Positions 26,804 through 35,388 of a DNA stretch of 42,964 nt are shown here, piece by piece. The notes under the pieces were generated by a model, which saw only the letters and a program-made list of their open reading frames with translations, was not told the DNA's origin and searched no databases. Source of the stretch: Armatimonadota bacterium (GTDB lineage Bacteria; Armatimonadota; UBA5829); contig JAAYKE010000004.1 in assembly GCA_012522575.1 (NCBI GenBank), positions 1 to 42,964 on the forward strand. Direction: 5' to 3'. Each line of letters opens with the position of its first letter. The first letter of the stretch is position 1. A program made the translations under genes and the position numbers.

Positions 26804-27560
26804 CCGCGCCTCGGCACGCCATTTTCAACTCGGCTATATTGCGATGCTCAAGGAAAAACGTAGTCCTGCGCTCCCCGATCGCCGACAGCCAATGCGCGTC
26901 CGAATTGCAGATTATGCTGCGATTCCCTATGCTCGGATACCTCTCTAACGCCTGTGCAGGATCGATGTTGCGCGATACCTCTACCGCCGTCAACTCCGGA
27001 GTATCCGGAACCATACCTAAAACATCGCAAAGCCCGGTAGATTTTCTGTCAATGTGCGACGGAATCAATATGCCGCCTATGCTGTCCGTCCGCTCCCATA
27101 TCTCATCGATATCCAAAGAGGTCGGCAGCGACAAAAGCTGCCTGCAATAACCAGCGAACTCATCATTTGCATCCACGATGATCTGCCCGGCAAATTCTTT
27201 TTCTACCTCTGAGGCTGCTTTTTTTTCGGCCTCGTTTGACTGCGCAGGCAATCCGGGTAGAGTTGCATAAACCGCCTGCTGCAATGTTTCGGCCTGCTCT
27301 ATCGTATCGAACAGGCACAGCAGGTGCACGCCTTCGAGGGACTGAACCTCCATCCCCGGCAAAACCCTTATTCCGCTGCCAGCCGCCGCCTCAATGACCG
27401 ACGCAGCATTTTCACAGGAATTGTGATCTGCAATTGCAATAATATCGAGCTTTGCCTGCACCGCGGCCGCAACGATCAGCGTAGGGATCATCTCGATCTC
27501 CCCGCAAGGCGACAGCAAAGTATGAATGTGCAAATCCGCCTGATATCCGTGAACAGCCAC
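26778..27560 (-). CDS. PHP-domain phosphoesterase
   Basis: A 260-residue metal-dependent phosphoesterase of the PHP superfamily. The metal motifs are visible in order: DLHIHTLLSPCG, IADHNSC, PGMEVQS, IPSHIDR and NSDAHW. The substrate is unknown; histidinol phosphate, nucleotides and oligonucleotides are used by different PHP enzymes. The start is GTG 27560 with AGGG upstream. Its position inside a hydrogenase regulatory run suggests a signalling role, but no direct evidence supports that. Confidence 0.88.
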   Translation of the reverse strand: MAVHGYQADLHIHTLLSPCGEIEMIPTLIVAAAVQAKLDIIAIADHNSCENAASVIEAAAGSGIRVLPGMEVQSLEGVHLLCLFDTIEQAETLQQAVYATLPGLPAQSNEAEKKAASEVEKEFAGQIIVDANDEFAGYCRQLLSLPTSLDIDEIWERTDSIGGILIPSHIDRKSTGLCDVLGMVPDTPELTAVEVSRNIDPAQALERYPSIGNRSIICNSDAHWLSAIGERRTTFFLEHRNIAELKMACRGADGRRVERA

Positions 27561-27600
27561 GCTTAGACCCTATCCATTCCGCCATGGGTGGTGACAGGCG

Positions 27601-27936
27601 TCAACAACTTCTGATGCCAAGCTCATACATCCTGCCTACGACCTCATACAACGAAAGGTCCGTAGTATATAAAGGAATTTTTTCCTCTTTGGCTTTTTCT
27701 ATAGTGCCGGCGTCAGGCTCGATTCCGCCGGCGATGACCACGCCAGCAAGGTTGAGCATAACTGCCACGCCAATTATATTGACATGCTTATGATTCGTAA
27801 CCCACAGGGTTGCGTTTTTTGCATTGGCCAAAACATCGCTCAATAAGTCAGATGCATAGCCGGATTTTACTTCGCCGACCCCTGTCTCAGTCTTTAATTT
27901 CAGTCCCAGGTTTTGGGCTATCTTCTCCAGTGTCAT
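27601..27936 (-). CDS. DRTGG-domain protein 2
   Basis: A single DRTGG domain of 111 residues. The hallmarks are GYASDLLSDVLANAK, a NLAGVVIAGG strand-loop, and the C-terminal IPLYTTDLSLYEVVGRMYELGI. DRTGG domains are associated with phosphotransacetylases and CBS-pair proteins and are thought to bind ligands, though the ligand here is unknown. GAGGAAACCG precedes the ATG. Its start lies inside the 3' end of the HydS-like gene (50-base overlap). A second DRTGG gene heads the operon. Confidence 0.87.
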   Translation of the reverse strand: MTLEKIAQNLGLKLKTETGVGEVKSGYASDLLSDVLANAKNATLWVTNHKHVNIIGVAVMLNLAGVVIAGGIEPDAGTIEKAKEEKIPLYTTDLSLYEVVGRMYELGIRSC

Positions 27937-29341
27937 CGGTTTCCTCTGTTATGTTAAGGGCGGAACTCTCCTGCCCTCTGCCCGCAAGGGGTTGTCCCAT
28001 TGCAGGGGGGACTCTGTCTGACAGCTCGAACATCTCACTTGCCAGTTGACTTACGCGCTCTCTGAGCTTAAATATACAGTCCATCTCGGTGGCCAGCCCG
28101 CGTACGACGTCCTCTGCCAGCGCCTGACAGTTAGGAGCGCCGCAACTGCCGCAATCCAGCCCCGGAAGCGATTCGAGGATGCGCTCCATCTGCTCCATTT
28201 TGCGAATCGCAACCGCCATATCATTATCCAGCCTGAGAGTCGGCCTCGGCTCAATACGCCTGTCGTGAAGGAACCATTCCGGGTCGCTTTCGAGATCCGC
28301 TGTCAACTCGTCTCGAGCCGCCATCTCTTCCGGGCTAAGCTGATCCTGCGAAAGCAGCCTGATTCGACGACGAGTGATGAATGGATTTTCCACCGTCAAC
28401 ACTCCTCCGACGCATCCGCCCGTACAAGCCTGAGCTTCTATATAGTCTATGTCGGAGAGCTTTCCCCGCTCGACATCTTCCAATATTTGAATCACGCTGT
28501 GAATGCCATCCACCGCAATCTGCCGACCGCTGCCAATAGACTGGTTTTCTCCCCCTGAGCGCGCCCAGCCTACGCCCAGCCCGGTTCCTCGATGCAGCCC
28601 TTTAGCAAGTTCTTCGATCAACTCCGGCTCGCGAACCAGTTTTTCTCTTATCAGCGGATAAACCTCCGCAATGGGTATAGCGCCGGTAATAATAGTATCC
28701 CCATAACCCGCCGGTTCGTTGATGGCGCTAACCTTGCCGGGACACGGCGTAATGAACCACAGCCCGATTCGATCTTTAGATATGCCAAATTCCTGATGAA
28801 CCTGCTTTTTTGCGATCTTGGCTGCCGCACGCATGGGCGAAATAATCGGCAGCACATGCTCGACCAGGTTCGGAAACCTCACCTGTATCAACCTGACCAC
28901 CGCCGGACATGCCGAGGAGATCAGCGGCCGCTCGATTGACGGCTGCTCGATTGCCTGGCGTATCTTCGCAGCGACCATATCCGCGCCAAAGGCCACATCC
29001 ACCACATAATCGAATCCAATCGTCCGCAAAGTAGCAAGGATCTGTTCGGGACGAGTGCCCTCTCTGAACTGGCTGTAGATCGCAGGCGCCGGCAATGCAA
29101 CATTGAATTTGAAGTCATTGAGCCTCTGCATCGTGTCCGCAACCACGGTCTTTGCGTTATTGGGACAATTTCTGACGCATTCGCCGCAATCAATGCATCT
29201 GGCTTCAATTATATGGGCCTTGCCATCGCGCACACGAATTGCTTCCGTCGGACAGCGCTTGATACAGTTCACGCATCCCTGGCACTTGTCCTCCAGCAGG
29301 TGTACCGAATGGAAAAACCCGTACTTCTCAGAGTCAAGCAT
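27887..29341 (-). CDS. HydS-like putative H2/redox sensor (degenerate H-cluster protein)
   Basis: A 484-residue protein. It begins with two [4Fe-4S] motifs (CQGCVNCIKRC at ~20-30 and CIDCGECVRNC at ~49-59), then an [FeFe]-hydrogenase-like domain whose motifs depart from catalytic ones: L1 reads SSACPAV, L2 TPCPGKVSA and L3 EAQACTGGCVGGVL. The cysteine next to the L1 ligand is alanine, as reported for sensory HydS-type proteins. A C-terminal Fe-S motif DCGSCGAPNC lies at ~395-404, followed by a helix and a disordered tail. There is no PAS domain. A sensory role is inference from motifs and neighbours; low-activity catalysis is not excluded. Start overlaps the RsbW-like gene by eight bases. Confidence 0.85.
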   Translation of the reverse strand: MLDSEKYGFFHSVHLLEDKCQGCVNCIKRCPTEAIRVRDGKAHIIEARCIDCGECVRNCPNNAKTVVADTMQRLNDFKFNVALPAPAIYSQFREGTRPEQILATLRTIGFDYVVDVAFGADMVAAKIRQAIEQPSIERPLISSACPAVVRLIQVRFPNLVEHVLPIISPMRAAAKIAKKQVHQEFGISKDRIGLWFITPCPGKVSAINEPAGYGDTIITGAIPIAEVYPLIREKLVREPELIEELAKGLHRGTGLGVGWARSGGENQSIGSGRQIAVDGIHSVIQILEDVERGKLSDIDYIEAQACTGGCVGGVLTVENPFITRRRIRLLSQDQLSPEEMAARDELTADLESDPEWFLHDRRIEPRPTLRLDNDMAVAIRKMEQMERILESLPGLDCGSCGAPNCQALAEDVVRGLATEMDCIFKLRERVSQLASEMFELSDRVPPAMGQPLAGRGQESSALNITEETDDTGEDSPKPGTEIKD

Positions 29342-29780
29342 TTTCGAATATCATCCGAACAGTTGTCCCCACACCTTTTTCGGATTCGATGTGGAGTTCG
29401 TTGGAACAATTTTTCATATTCGGCAGGCCCATACCTGCGCCAAAGCCCATCTCCCTAATGGAATCGGGCGCGGTGGAATATCCCGGCGTCATCGCCTGAT
29501 CCACATCCTCGATACCCGGCCCCTTGTCTTCTATGGTGATAGTCATTTGTTTGAGATCGGCGTCCAGCGTCACGGTTCCGCAGTGGGCATGTATAACCAC
29601 GTTCATTTCCGCTTCGTAGCACGCCACCGCCACCCGCCTCACAATTTCTGCGTCAGCGCCAATCTGCTGCAGGATCTTTTTTACCTTGCTTGAAGCATCC
29701 CCTGCTTTGCCAAAATCCCCTCCCTGCACCTCGAAAGTGTAGTGCAGCGAAGCGGCCACATCTACGTCACCCACGTCCAT
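29334..29780 (-). CDS. RsbW-like anti-sigma-type ATPase
   Basis: A 148-residue single-domain GHKL protein similar to RsbW/SpoIIAB-type serine kinases. The N-box is ACYEAEMNVVIHA, the G1 box EDKGPGI and the G2 region GFGAGMGLPNMKN, ending with GVGTTVRMIF. The start at ATG 29780 follows the upstream DRTGG gene by five bases and begins just before the fold; the frame is open a little further. No sigma factor or STAS partner is adjacent. Inference: it relays the state of the HydS-like protein encoded next. Confidence 0.85.
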   Translation of the reverse strand: MDVGDVDVAASLHYTFEVQGGDFGKAGDASSKVKKILQQIGADAEIVRRVAVACYEAEMNVVIHAHCGTVTLDADLKQMTITIEDKGPGIEDVDQAMTPGYSTAPDSIREMGFGAGMGLPNMKNCSNELHIESEKGVGTTVRMIFENA

Positions 29781-29785
29781 GAATA

Positions 29786-30187
29786 TCAAGTCCCCACAGT
29801 CTGGCTGTCGGTGTGACACCCAGCCAATCCTGCACTATAGAGCCTGCCGCAACTCTCATAAAGAGGATAAGGCGACAAAATGAGCACTAATTGAAGCGCT
29901 TCCGCCATTTTAACGGTGCGCTCGTCGGGTTTCTTGCTGCGGACAAACACCACTGCTTTAAGGTCGAGCATCTCTGCGGTGCGAATCACCTGAGAGTTGG
30001 TCAGGCCAGTGAGCAAAACGGAGCCTGGGCGCGTGAATGCCAGCACATCGCTCATTAGATCGCAGCCACAGGCGCTGTTGACCTCCTGGTCAGCCAACTC
30101 CGGTTTGCAAATAATCTCTCCGTCGAGATATTCACAAACTCGATTCAGTGTCAGACCACCCGTCCCTTCCAGGGTTTCAGCGTTCAT
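29786..30187 (-). CDS. DRTGG-domain protein 1, first gene of hydrogenase operon
   Basis: A 134-residue DRTGG-type protein: LTLNRVCEYLDGEII, ACGCDLMSDVLAF, DLKAVVFVRSKKPD and LSPYPLYESCGRLYSAGL. It is more divergent than the second copy and has extra cysteines (SACGC). The start is ATG 30187; ATG 30232 is also in frame. The same frame stays open much further upstream, but that region crosses the operon promoter, so a longer protein is not credible. It lies about 150 bases after the predicted transcription start. Confidence 0.8.
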   Translation of the reverse strand: MNAETLEGTGGLTLNRVCEYLDGEIICKPELADQEVNSACGCDLMSDVLAFTRPGSVLLTGLTNSQVIRTAEMLDLKAVVFVRSKKPDERTVKMAEALQLVLILSPYPLYESCGRLYSAGLAGCHTDSQTVGT

Positions 30188-30341
30188 AAATGTATTGCCT
30201 GTCCTATTTGCCTCTGCCTTGTTGCGCAGCATAGACTTCGTGATATAGTTCACAAGCGTAGCGGCAAAAAAGTTGCCCCCCACCAATCCGGTTTTCTCGG
30301 CCTCGTTGTGGAATACTCTTTTGTCGAACGCCTTCAAAATT

Positions 30342-30370
30342 ATTATAAGCCGTCTACCAGGCAGTGTCAA
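30342..30370 (-). promoter_or_regulatory. full-consensus sigma70 promoter of the hydrogenase operon
   Basis: On the minus strand TTGACA (30370-30365) is followed by exactly 17 bases and TATAAT (30347-30342). Both boxes match consensus at all six positions. The predicted start is near 30335, giving a leader of about 148 bases before ATG 30187. The 30188-30535 gap holds this promoter, the leader and a divergent promoter; no other feature was recognised there. Confidence 0.88.
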
Positions 30371-30425
30371 CGATTTCCGACGACATCTTTGCCCTATTTT
30401 GTGACAACAGGCGCAGAGTTGCTTC

Positions 30426-30434
30426 TGATATAAT
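30426..30434 (+). promoter_or_regulatory. extended -10 promoter of the divergent HTH gene
   Basis: TGATATAAT is a TGN-TATAAT extended -10 element. There is no good -35 at 17 bases; GTGACA at 30401 is 22 bases away. The predicted start, near 30441, is about 100 bases from the opposite hydrogenase promoter start. Confidence 0.5.
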
Positions 30435-30436
30435 AT

Positions 30437-30455
30437 ATCGGCTCTTTTTGCCGAT
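30437..30455 (+). other. hairpin at the start of the HTH gene leader
   Basis: ATCGGC at 30437-30442 and GCCGAT at 30450-30455 form a 6-bp stem with a seven-base T-rich loop. It sits at the predicted 5' end of the HTH transcript. It could be an mRNA stability element or an operator-like dyad; neither is shown. Confidence 0.35.
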
Positions 30456-30535
30456 AAAAGAAGTAGGCAGCCTTTAGATTTTGCACTGCGCGCATTGAAG
30501 GATTGCGCGGCCTGGATGCTAAATGATATATAGTC

Positions 30536-31147
30536 ATGAATATGAATAACGACGATGACAATTCCATAAACTCTCACAGCGAGCAGGATATACCGATCGG
30601 AATAGCGCGACTGCGCAAAGAATGGCAGCAAGCGGGACTGCCCCAGCACGCTCCCCAGCCCGCCGATACGGAATCTGTGAGGCCGGTTCTCTTTCCGGAA
30701 GTCGATGGCGGAGCCGGAGTCGGGGACTATACCATAAGCTGTGATGCCGCACGAGACAGTCTGATGTTGTCCGAAGAGGCCATTGACAGGCTCGTGGACT
30801 GCGGGGAGCTTGATTCTATTCTGGTGCAAGGTCCGGACGGCATAGCCAGACGACTGATCAGCGAATCATCATTGAGCAGATTTCAGGCTGACTCAGCGAT
30901 CGATCCGGATGCGATCAAGCGCGTCGCCAAGAATATGGCGGACCGCACGCTGGCTGAATCCATCGATCACCTGCGCGATGAACTCGATGATCTAAAGAAC
31001 AATCAGAGCAAGGTCATTCAGCAGATGAAGGATATGATCCTGCTTGAAATCCGCAATCTCAAGGAACAGGATCGGGACCTGACATCGTTTGTTTATGAGC
31101 TTGCCGAGGAGATTCGGGAGATATTTCCTAAGAAGAAAAGGAAATAG
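30536..31147 (+). CDS. HTH/coiled-coil protein divergent from hydrogenase operon
   Basis: A 203-residue hydrophilic protein I do not recognise as a named family. Residues 1-65 look disordered. Residues ~75-117 (LSEEAIDRLVDCGELDSI then GPDGIARRLISESSL) resemble an excisionase/MerR-like winged HTH. Residues ~140-195 are charged and heptad-like, probably a coiled coil, and the end KKKRK is basic. A DNA-binding role is inferred. It is divergent from the hydrogenase operon, which makes it a candidate regulator. Its last 27 codons recur as a broken copy at 32225-32308. Confidence 0.7.
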   Translation: MNMNNDDDNSINSHSEQDIPIGIARLRKEWQQAGLPQHAPQPADTESVRPVLFPEVDGGAGVGDYTISCDAARDSLMLSEEAIDRLVDCGELDSILVQGPDGIARRLISESSLSRFQADSAIDPDAIKRVAKNMADRTLAESIDHLRDELDDLKNNQSKVIQQMKDMILLEIRNLKEQDRDLTSFVYELAEEIREIFPKKKRK

Positions 31148-31171
31148 AACCGCCACACAAGGAGCAGCATT

Positions 31172-32137
31172 ATGAACCGCAGATATTTATTGGTAATAGT
31201 TGCTATAGTTGTTATTTCTGTCGGTTTTCTAATAGCCTACATACCAACGACCAGGGATAAAGATTCGAAGCTTCTTCGTGCCTCAGCCAAAGGATATTAC
31301 ACGTCTGTGCAGTCGCTTATAGATACCGGAGCCAATGTAAATGCTAAGGATAATGACGGCAATACGCCGCTGCATTTGGCAGCCGAGAAAGGTCACGACA
31401 AAATCGCTGAACTACTTTTGAAGAGCAAAGCTGACGTAAATGCTAAGGATAATGACGGCGAAACGCCGCTGCATTGGGCAGCCCAGAAAGGACACGACAA
31501 AATCGTAGATCTGCTTTTGAATAACAAAGCTGACGTAAATGCTAAGGATAATGACGGCGAAACGCCGCTGCATTGGGCAGCACTTGAAGGACACGACAAA
31601 ACCGCACAACTTTTTTTAAACAACAAAGCTGACGTAAATGCTAAGAATAAACACGGCGCTACGGCGCTGCATGGGGCAGCCTTTTCTGGTCATGACAAAA
31701 TCGCTGAACTACTTTTGAAGAACAAAGCTGACTTAAATGCTAAGATTAAAGACGGCGCTACGGCGCTGAGTCTCGCTGCCCATTATGGGCGTGACAAAAT
31801 CGCAGAACTGCTTTTGAAGAACAATGCCGACGTAAATGCTAAGGATAATAACGGCTGGACGCCGCTGCATTGGGCAGCCCGTTTTGGACATGACAAAATC
31901 GCAGAATTGCTTCTGAATAACAAAGCTGACGTAAATGCTAAGAATAATTACGGCGAAACGCCGCTGCATGAGGCAGCCAATGAAGGACACGACAAAATCG
32001 CAGAACTGCTTCTGAATAACAAAGCCGACCCGAGAATAGTCACCTTGGTTGGCAAAACAGCACTTGATCACGCAAAAGAGAAGGAATATGAAGAGACAGT
32101 GGAGTTACTCGAAAAGGCTATGGCGGGCAGGAGTTGA
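31172..32137 (+). CDS. membrane-anchored ankyrin-repeat protein 1
   Basis: A 321-residue protein with a basic N-terminus and one hydrophobic segment (about 5-26), a signal peptide or signal anchor, so the repeats probably lie outside the cytoplasm. Eight full 33-residue ankyrin repeats follow a half-repeat cap; the typical unit is TPLHWAAQKGHDKIVDLLLN then KADVNAKDNDG. Ankyrin arrays bind proteins; the partner is unknown. AAGGAGCA precedes the ATG. It lies 24 bases after the HTH gene and a terminator follows the stop. It is a tandem paralogue of the next gene. Confidence 0.9.
   Translation: MNRRYLLVIVAIVVISVGFLIAYIPTTRDKDSKLLRASAKGYYTSVQSLIDTGANVNAKDNDGNTPLHLAAEKGHDKIAELLLKSKADVNAKDNDGETPLHWAAQKGHDKIVDLLLNNKADVNAKDNDGETPLHWAALEGHDKTAQLFLNNKADVNAKNKHGATALHGAAFSGHDKIAELLLKNKADLNAKIKDGATALSLAAHYGRDKIAELLLKNNADVNAKDNNGWTPLHWAARFGHDKIAELLLNNKADVNAKNNYGETPLHEAANEGHDKIAELLLNNKADPRIVTLVGKTALDHAKEKEYEETVELLEKAMAGRS
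31331..32034 (+). repeat. 99-bp tandem coding repeats (ankyrin array 1)
   Basis: About seven to eight copies of a 99-bp unit that are nearly identical around AAAGCTGACGTAAATGCTAAG and ACGCCGCTGCATT-type segments, varying mainly in the codons after the glycine-rich turn. Boundaries are approximate. Confidence 0.85.
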
Positions 32138-32159
32138 TGTTTGAGTCTTGAAAATTGTT

Positions 32160-32198
32160 ATTCCGAGGCGATTGCCGAGGAATCTGTTTTTGTTTTTT
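32160..32198 (+). terminator. intrinsic terminator after ankyrin gene 1
   Basis: ATTCC-GA-GGC, loop GATT, GCC-GA-GGAAT forms a hairpin with a tandem G-A internal pair, followed by CTGTTTTTGTTTTTT. The same element recurs after ankyrin gene 2 as part of the duplication. Confidence 0.75.
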
Positions 32199-32218
32199 CG
32201 GGAAACCCTTTTCCCGAA
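32197..32218. repeat. inverted repeat at duplication junction
   Basis: TTCGGGAAA at 32197-32205 and TTTCCCGAA at 32210-32218 form a perfect 9-bp stem with a four-base loop. It ends six bases before the start of the second duplication copy at 32225 and is not present after the second copy. Confidence 0.7.
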
Positions 32219-32224
32219 AGAATC

Positions 32225-32308
32225 GAACAGGATCGGGACCTGACATCGTTTGTTTATGAGCTTGCCGAGGAGATACGGGAGATATTTCCTAAGAAGAAAA
32301 GGAAATAG
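32225..32308 (+). pseudogene. 3' fragment of the HTH/coiled-coil gene
   Basis: These 84 bases encode the final 27 residues plus stop of the HTH gene (EQDRDLTSFVYELAEE through KKKRK) with one base change. There is no start codon or 5' part. It is a by-product of the tandem duplication and probably not translated. Confidence 0.85.
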
Positions 32309-32332
32309 AACCGCTGCACAAGGAGCAGAATT

Positions 32333-33409
32333 ATGAACCGCAGATATTTATTGGTAATAGTTGTTGTTTCTGTCAGTATCCTAATAGCCTACGCGTCCGC
32401 AACTGCTTTCGGCGAATCGCGTCTTAGAACCATAGATTCGGAGCTTCTTGACGCCTCAGCCAAAGGAGATCAGACCTCTGTGCAGTCGCTTATAGATACC
32501 GGCGCCAATGTAAATGCAAAGGATAATGACGGCCGTACGCCGCTGCACAGGGCAGCCTATAAAGGACACGACAATATCGCAAAACTGCTTTTGAAGAACA
32601 AGGCTGACGTAAATGCTAAGAATATTAAAGGCAATACGCCGCTGCATTGGGCTGTCTATAAAGGACATGACAAAATCGCAGAACTGCTCTTAAATAACAA
32701 AGCTGACATAAATGCTAAGAATACTATAGGCTCTACGCCGCTGTATTGTGCAACTGCAGAAGGACACGACAAAATCGTTGAACTGCTTTTGAACAACAAA
32801 GCTGACGTAAATACTAAGGGTGATTTCGGCGTCACGCCGCTTCAATGGGCAGCCTATAAAGGACATTACAAAATCGCAGAACTGCTCTTGAAGAACAAAG
32901 CCGACGCAAATGCTAAGAATAATTACGGCGAAACGCCGTTGCATCATGCAACCGATAACGGACATTACAAAATAGCAGAGCTGCTTTTGAAGAGCAAAGC
33001 CGATGTAAATGCTAAGGATAATGACGGCCGTACGCCGCTGAACAGGGCAGCCTATAACGGACACGACAAAATCGCAGAACTGCTCTTGAACAACAAAGCT
33101 GACGCAAATGCAAAGGATAATTTCGGCGATACGCCGCTGCACGCGGCAGCCATAAACGGAAATTACGAAATAGCAGAACTGTTTTTGGACAAGAAAGCTG
33201 ATGTAAATGCTAAGGCTGTTGATGGTATTACACCGCTGCATTGGGCAGCCTTTATGGGTGAAGACAAAATCGTCGAACTGCTCTTGAAGAACAAAGCCGA
33301 TCCGAAAATAGTCAACAAGCACGGCAAAACAGCGCTTGATTGCGCAAAAGAGAATGGGCATAACGAAACAGCGGAGTTGCTCCGAAAGGCTATGGCGGGC
33401 GGGAGTTGA
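32333..33409 (+). CDS. membrane-anchored ankyrin-repeat protein 2
   Basis: A 358-residue paralogue of the preceding ankyrin protein. The same N-terminus MNRRYLLVIV leads into a hydrophobic segment ending near AYASATAFG, which looks like a cleavable signal peptide. Nine full ankyrin repeats follow (one more than in paralogue 1), ending ALDCAKENGHNETAELL. Variable positions at repeat turns differ strongly from paralogue 1 although the flanks are nearly identical. AAGGAGCA precedes the ATG. Binding partner unknown. Confidence 0.9.
   Translation: MNRRYLLVIVVVSVSILIAYASATAFGESRLRTIDSELLDASAKGDQTSVQSLIDTGANVNAKDNDGRTPLHRAAYKGHDNIAKLLLKNKADVNAKNIKGNTPLHWAVYKGHDKIAELLLNNKADINAKNTIGSTPLYCATAEGHDKIVELLLNNKADVNTKGDFGVTPLQWAAYKGHYKIAELLLKNKADANAKNNYGETPLHHATDNGHYKIAELLLKSKADVNAKDNDGRTPLNRAAYNGHDKIAELLLNNKADANAKDNFGDTPLHAAAINGNYEIAELFLDKKADVNAKAVDGITPLHWAAFMGEDKIVELLLKNKADPKIVNKHGKTALDCAKENGHNETAELLRKAMAGGS
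32500..33301 (+). repeat. 99-bp tandem coding repeats (ankyrin array 2)
   Basis: Eight to nine 99-bp units of the same type as array 1. Boundaries are approximate. Confidence 0.85.
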
Positions 33410-33431
33410 TGTTTGAGTCTTGAAAATTGTT

Positions 33432-33465
33432 ATTCCGAGGCGATTGCCGAGGAATCTGTTTTTTT
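33432..33465 (+). terminator. intrinsic terminator after ankyrin gene 2
   Basis: The same ATTCC...GGAAT hairpin with GA/GA internal pair as after ankyrin gene 1, followed by a run of seven T. Bases 33466-33624 downstream hold no gene that I can support. Confidence 0.75.
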
Positions 33466-33624
33466 CTGGGTTTTGCTTCTTTCGAGCTTTCGCGATTTAC
33501 GGAAAAGCAGATTTCTCACTTCGTTCGAATTGACATAGTTTGTGTAGCTTGGAAAAAGGCCAGCCAATACACCCGCTCACGAAGAGTGAGCTGTTACGAG
33601 CGATTTGAAGTCTGCCTGATAAAT

Positions 33625-33653
33625 ATGGGGAAGAGCCTCGCGCCCTTCCCCAT
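33625..33653 (-). terminator. hairpin downstream of groEL
   Basis: ATGGGGAAG and CTTCCCCAT form a perfect 9-bp stem with an 11-base loop, 56 bases after the groEL stop in the direction of transcription. The T-tail is poor (ATTTAT), so termination strength is uncertain. Confidence 0.55.
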
Positions 33654-33708
33654 TCCTATGACTGCCCTGTCGCGCAACACTGCGCTTCAGGATTAAGCCA
33701 TCATTTTC

Positions 33709-35352
<1,644 letters not shown>

Positions 35353-35388
35353 TTAGAGTAGTGAATCGAAATTTATTGTGGAGAATAT

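Larger units (their letters stand above)
31064..33463 (+). repeat. tandem duplication, 1161-bp offset
   Basis: Copy 1 begins at 31064 and copy 2 at 32225. The matching unit contains the last 27 codons of the HTH gene, the 24-base spacer, the ankyrin gene and its terminator. The first 108 bases differ at only four positions. The second ankyrin gene is 111 bases longer, from one extra repeat plus four codons near the N-terminus. Confidence 0.88.

Noticed and set aside
30188-30829. Upstream extension of the first DRTGG gene to a 347-residue protein.
   Set aside because: The extension crosses the full-consensus operon promoter and overlaps the divergent HTH gene; family similarity begins only after ATG 30187.
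31331-33301. Regularly spaced repeats that could suggest a CRISPR array.
   Set aside because: The 99-bp period is in frame and translates to 33-residue ankyrin repeats; there are no unique spacers between short identical repeats.
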